48,115 bases of DNA, taken from contig URTA01000012.1 of NCBI GenBank assembly GCA_900550645.1, positions 1 to 48,115 of the forward strand, given 5' to 3'. Every line of letters starts with the position of its first letter. Positions within the stretch are counted from its first letter, which is position 1. The notes under the pieces are model-generated. The model had not been told where the DNA came from and made no database searches. It was given only the letters and a program-made list of their open reading frames with translations. The translations under genes were made by a program, and so were the position numbers. The DNA is from an uncultured Porphyromonadaceae bacterium. GTDB lineage: Bacteria > Bacteroidota > Bacteroidia > Bacteroidales > Muribaculaceae. Positions 47,324 to 48,115 of the stretch are shown here, one piece after another.

Positions 47324-47902
47324 ATGAATAAGCACAGCCATGACCCCGAAAAGCATCGTTGCCGTTGGTGCAACACCGCCAACCCCATATATGTCGATTA
47401 CCATGACAACGAGTGGGGTGTCCCCGTACATGATGACCGCAAGCTGTTTGAGATGCTGCTGCTCGAAACGTTCCAGCCCGGGTTGTCTTGGGAGTGCGTG
47501 CTTGGCAAGAGGGAGAATTTCCGTGCGGCGTTCAACGGTTTCGACTGCAAGAAGATAGCCCGTTACGGCGAGGTGAAGGTAGCCTCGTTATTGCAGGACA
47601 AAGGCATAATTCGCAATGCGCTGAAAATCAGGGCAACGGTTGCCAATGCAGCTGTTTTTATGGATATTCAGCGAGAATATGGGTCGTTTGACCGTTTCAT
47701 CTGGTCGTATACCGGCGGCGAGGTCATACGCGAGCATGAGCCGGTGTCTTCGCCGCTGTCAGACCGCATTTCCGCCGACCTGAAGAAGCGCGGGATGAAA
47801 TTTGTCGGTACGAAGGTCGTTTATTCGTTTTTGCAGGCTGTCGGCATTGTCAATTCTCACGAGCCCGGCTGCTGGCGTTATCATGCAGATGATGCCGTAT
47901 GA
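47324..47902 (+). CDS. tag: DNA-3-methyladenine glycosylase I
   Basis: 192 residues, the family's usual size. Removes 3-methyladenine from alkylated DNA. The Tag zinc site is visible: RCRWC at 12-16, YHDNEWG (His), and NSHEPGCWRY near the C terminus; LLLETFQPGLSW and GFDCKKIARYG are family motifs. The stop overlaps the next start as ATGA, coupling it to an MGMT-like gene. Confidence 0.96.
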   Translation: MNKHSHDPEKHRCRWCNTANPIYVDYHDNEWGVPVHDDRKLFEMLLLETFQPGLSWECVLGKRENFRAAFNGFDCKKIARYGEVKVASLLQDKGIIRNALKIRATVANAAVFMDIQREYGSFDRFIWSYTGGEVIREHEPVSSPLSDRISADLKKRGMKFVGTKVVYSFLQAVGIVNSHEPGCWRYHADDAV

Positions 47903-48115
47903 AGACTGTCGGCGACAACGAGGGTTTCGCAGCTGCCGTATATGATGTCGTAGCGCAGATACCGCCGGGCAAGGTGCTGACATACGGGCGCATAGCTGCG
48001 TTTGCCGGCTTCCCCGGGAGGGCGCGGATGGTCGGCAGGCTGATGAATCTGATGCAGTATGCGCACCTTGCGGTTGGCCTGAACAGCAGCTGTAAACACA
48101 GCATTACGGAAGTTC
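47899..48115 (+). CDS. MGMT/alkyltransferase-like protein, N-terminal part (cut by window edge)
   Basis: 72 codons are visible. AVYDVVAQIPPGKVLTYGRI is the classic start of the DNA-binding domain of O6-alkylguanine-DNA alkyltransferases and alkyltransferase-like proteins, and RARMVGRLM fits the recognition helix region. The expected PCHR (or PWHR) active-site motif is not seen in frame at the usual distance: AHLAVGLNSSCKH stands there instead. The C terminus is missing, so whether this is an active, altered or damaged protein cannot be settled. Coupled to tag as an alkylation-repair pair. Confidence 0.75.
   Translation, partial: MKTVGDNEGFAAAVYDVVAQIPPGKVLTYGRIAAFAGFPGRARMVGRLMNLMQYAHLAVGLNSSCKHSITEV

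Overview
The window reads as a chromosomal segment of a Bacteroidales bacterium, probably a gut lineage such as Muribaculaceae or a relative; the family is an inference from memory of protein styles, not a search. The evidence is promoters of the Bacteroidetes type (TTTG or TTG, 19-21 bases, TAnnTTTG) at ten or so gene starts, A-rich leaders without Shine-Dalgarno sites, the RprX/RprY two-component pair, a TonB-dependent receptor with a carboxypeptidase-like N-terminal domain, many lipoprotein signals and a ferredoxin-dependent amino acid fermentation operon.

Layout, left to right. 1-3.5 kb: start of thrS and a TPR protein, both on the minus strand. 3.5-4.0 kb: a repeat-rich spacer with two kinds of inverted repeat. 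4.0-12.0 kb: a tight five-gene minus-strand operon that looks like a composite anti-phage locus: an ABC-type ATPase and HNH nuclease pair (Septu PtuA/PtuB-like), an adenine methyltransferase N-terminal subunit, a giant GIY-YIG/helicase/methylase protein carrying the missing NPPY motif, and a Fic-winged-helix protein. 12.1-16.4 kb: divergent from it, five tandem paralogous secreted or lipoprotein genes, unrecognised, built from a repeated module of about 110 residues. They have duplicated promoters, duplicated leaders and a 14-bp operator-like repeat, one copy of which lies at the defence promoter. 16.5-17.5 kb: a META-domain lipoprotein.

17.6-22.5 kb (minus): iorA-iorB-aminotransferase-CoA transferase, a coherent route from aromatic amino acids through aryl-pyruvates and aryl-acetyl-CoA to aryl-acetates, giving reduced ferredoxin and conserved thioester energy. 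22.6-26.5 kb: a long gene-poor spacer with strong G-over-C skew, interrupted by one XRE-type regulator with its own clear promoter; it contains a possible decayed gene. 26.5-29.3 kb: aroE-comEC. 29.4-34.5 kb (minus): a small lipoprotein, an S9 peptidase and the rprX-rprY two-component system.

34.8-45.5 kb: a plus-strand run (clostripain-like peptidase, MscS channel, uvrB, YgiQ radical SAM, FtsE ATPase, recR, GNAT, TonB-dependent receptor) with several ATGA start/stop overlaps. 45.6-47.1 kb (minus): DegP/HtrA protease. 47.3 kb to the end: tag and a cut-off MGMT-like gene, overlapped by ATGA, a small alkylation-repair operon.

The part most worth attention is 3.5-16.4 kb, where the defence-like operon and the lipoprotein family face each other across a spacer of about 190 bases that shares repeated operator-like DNA.
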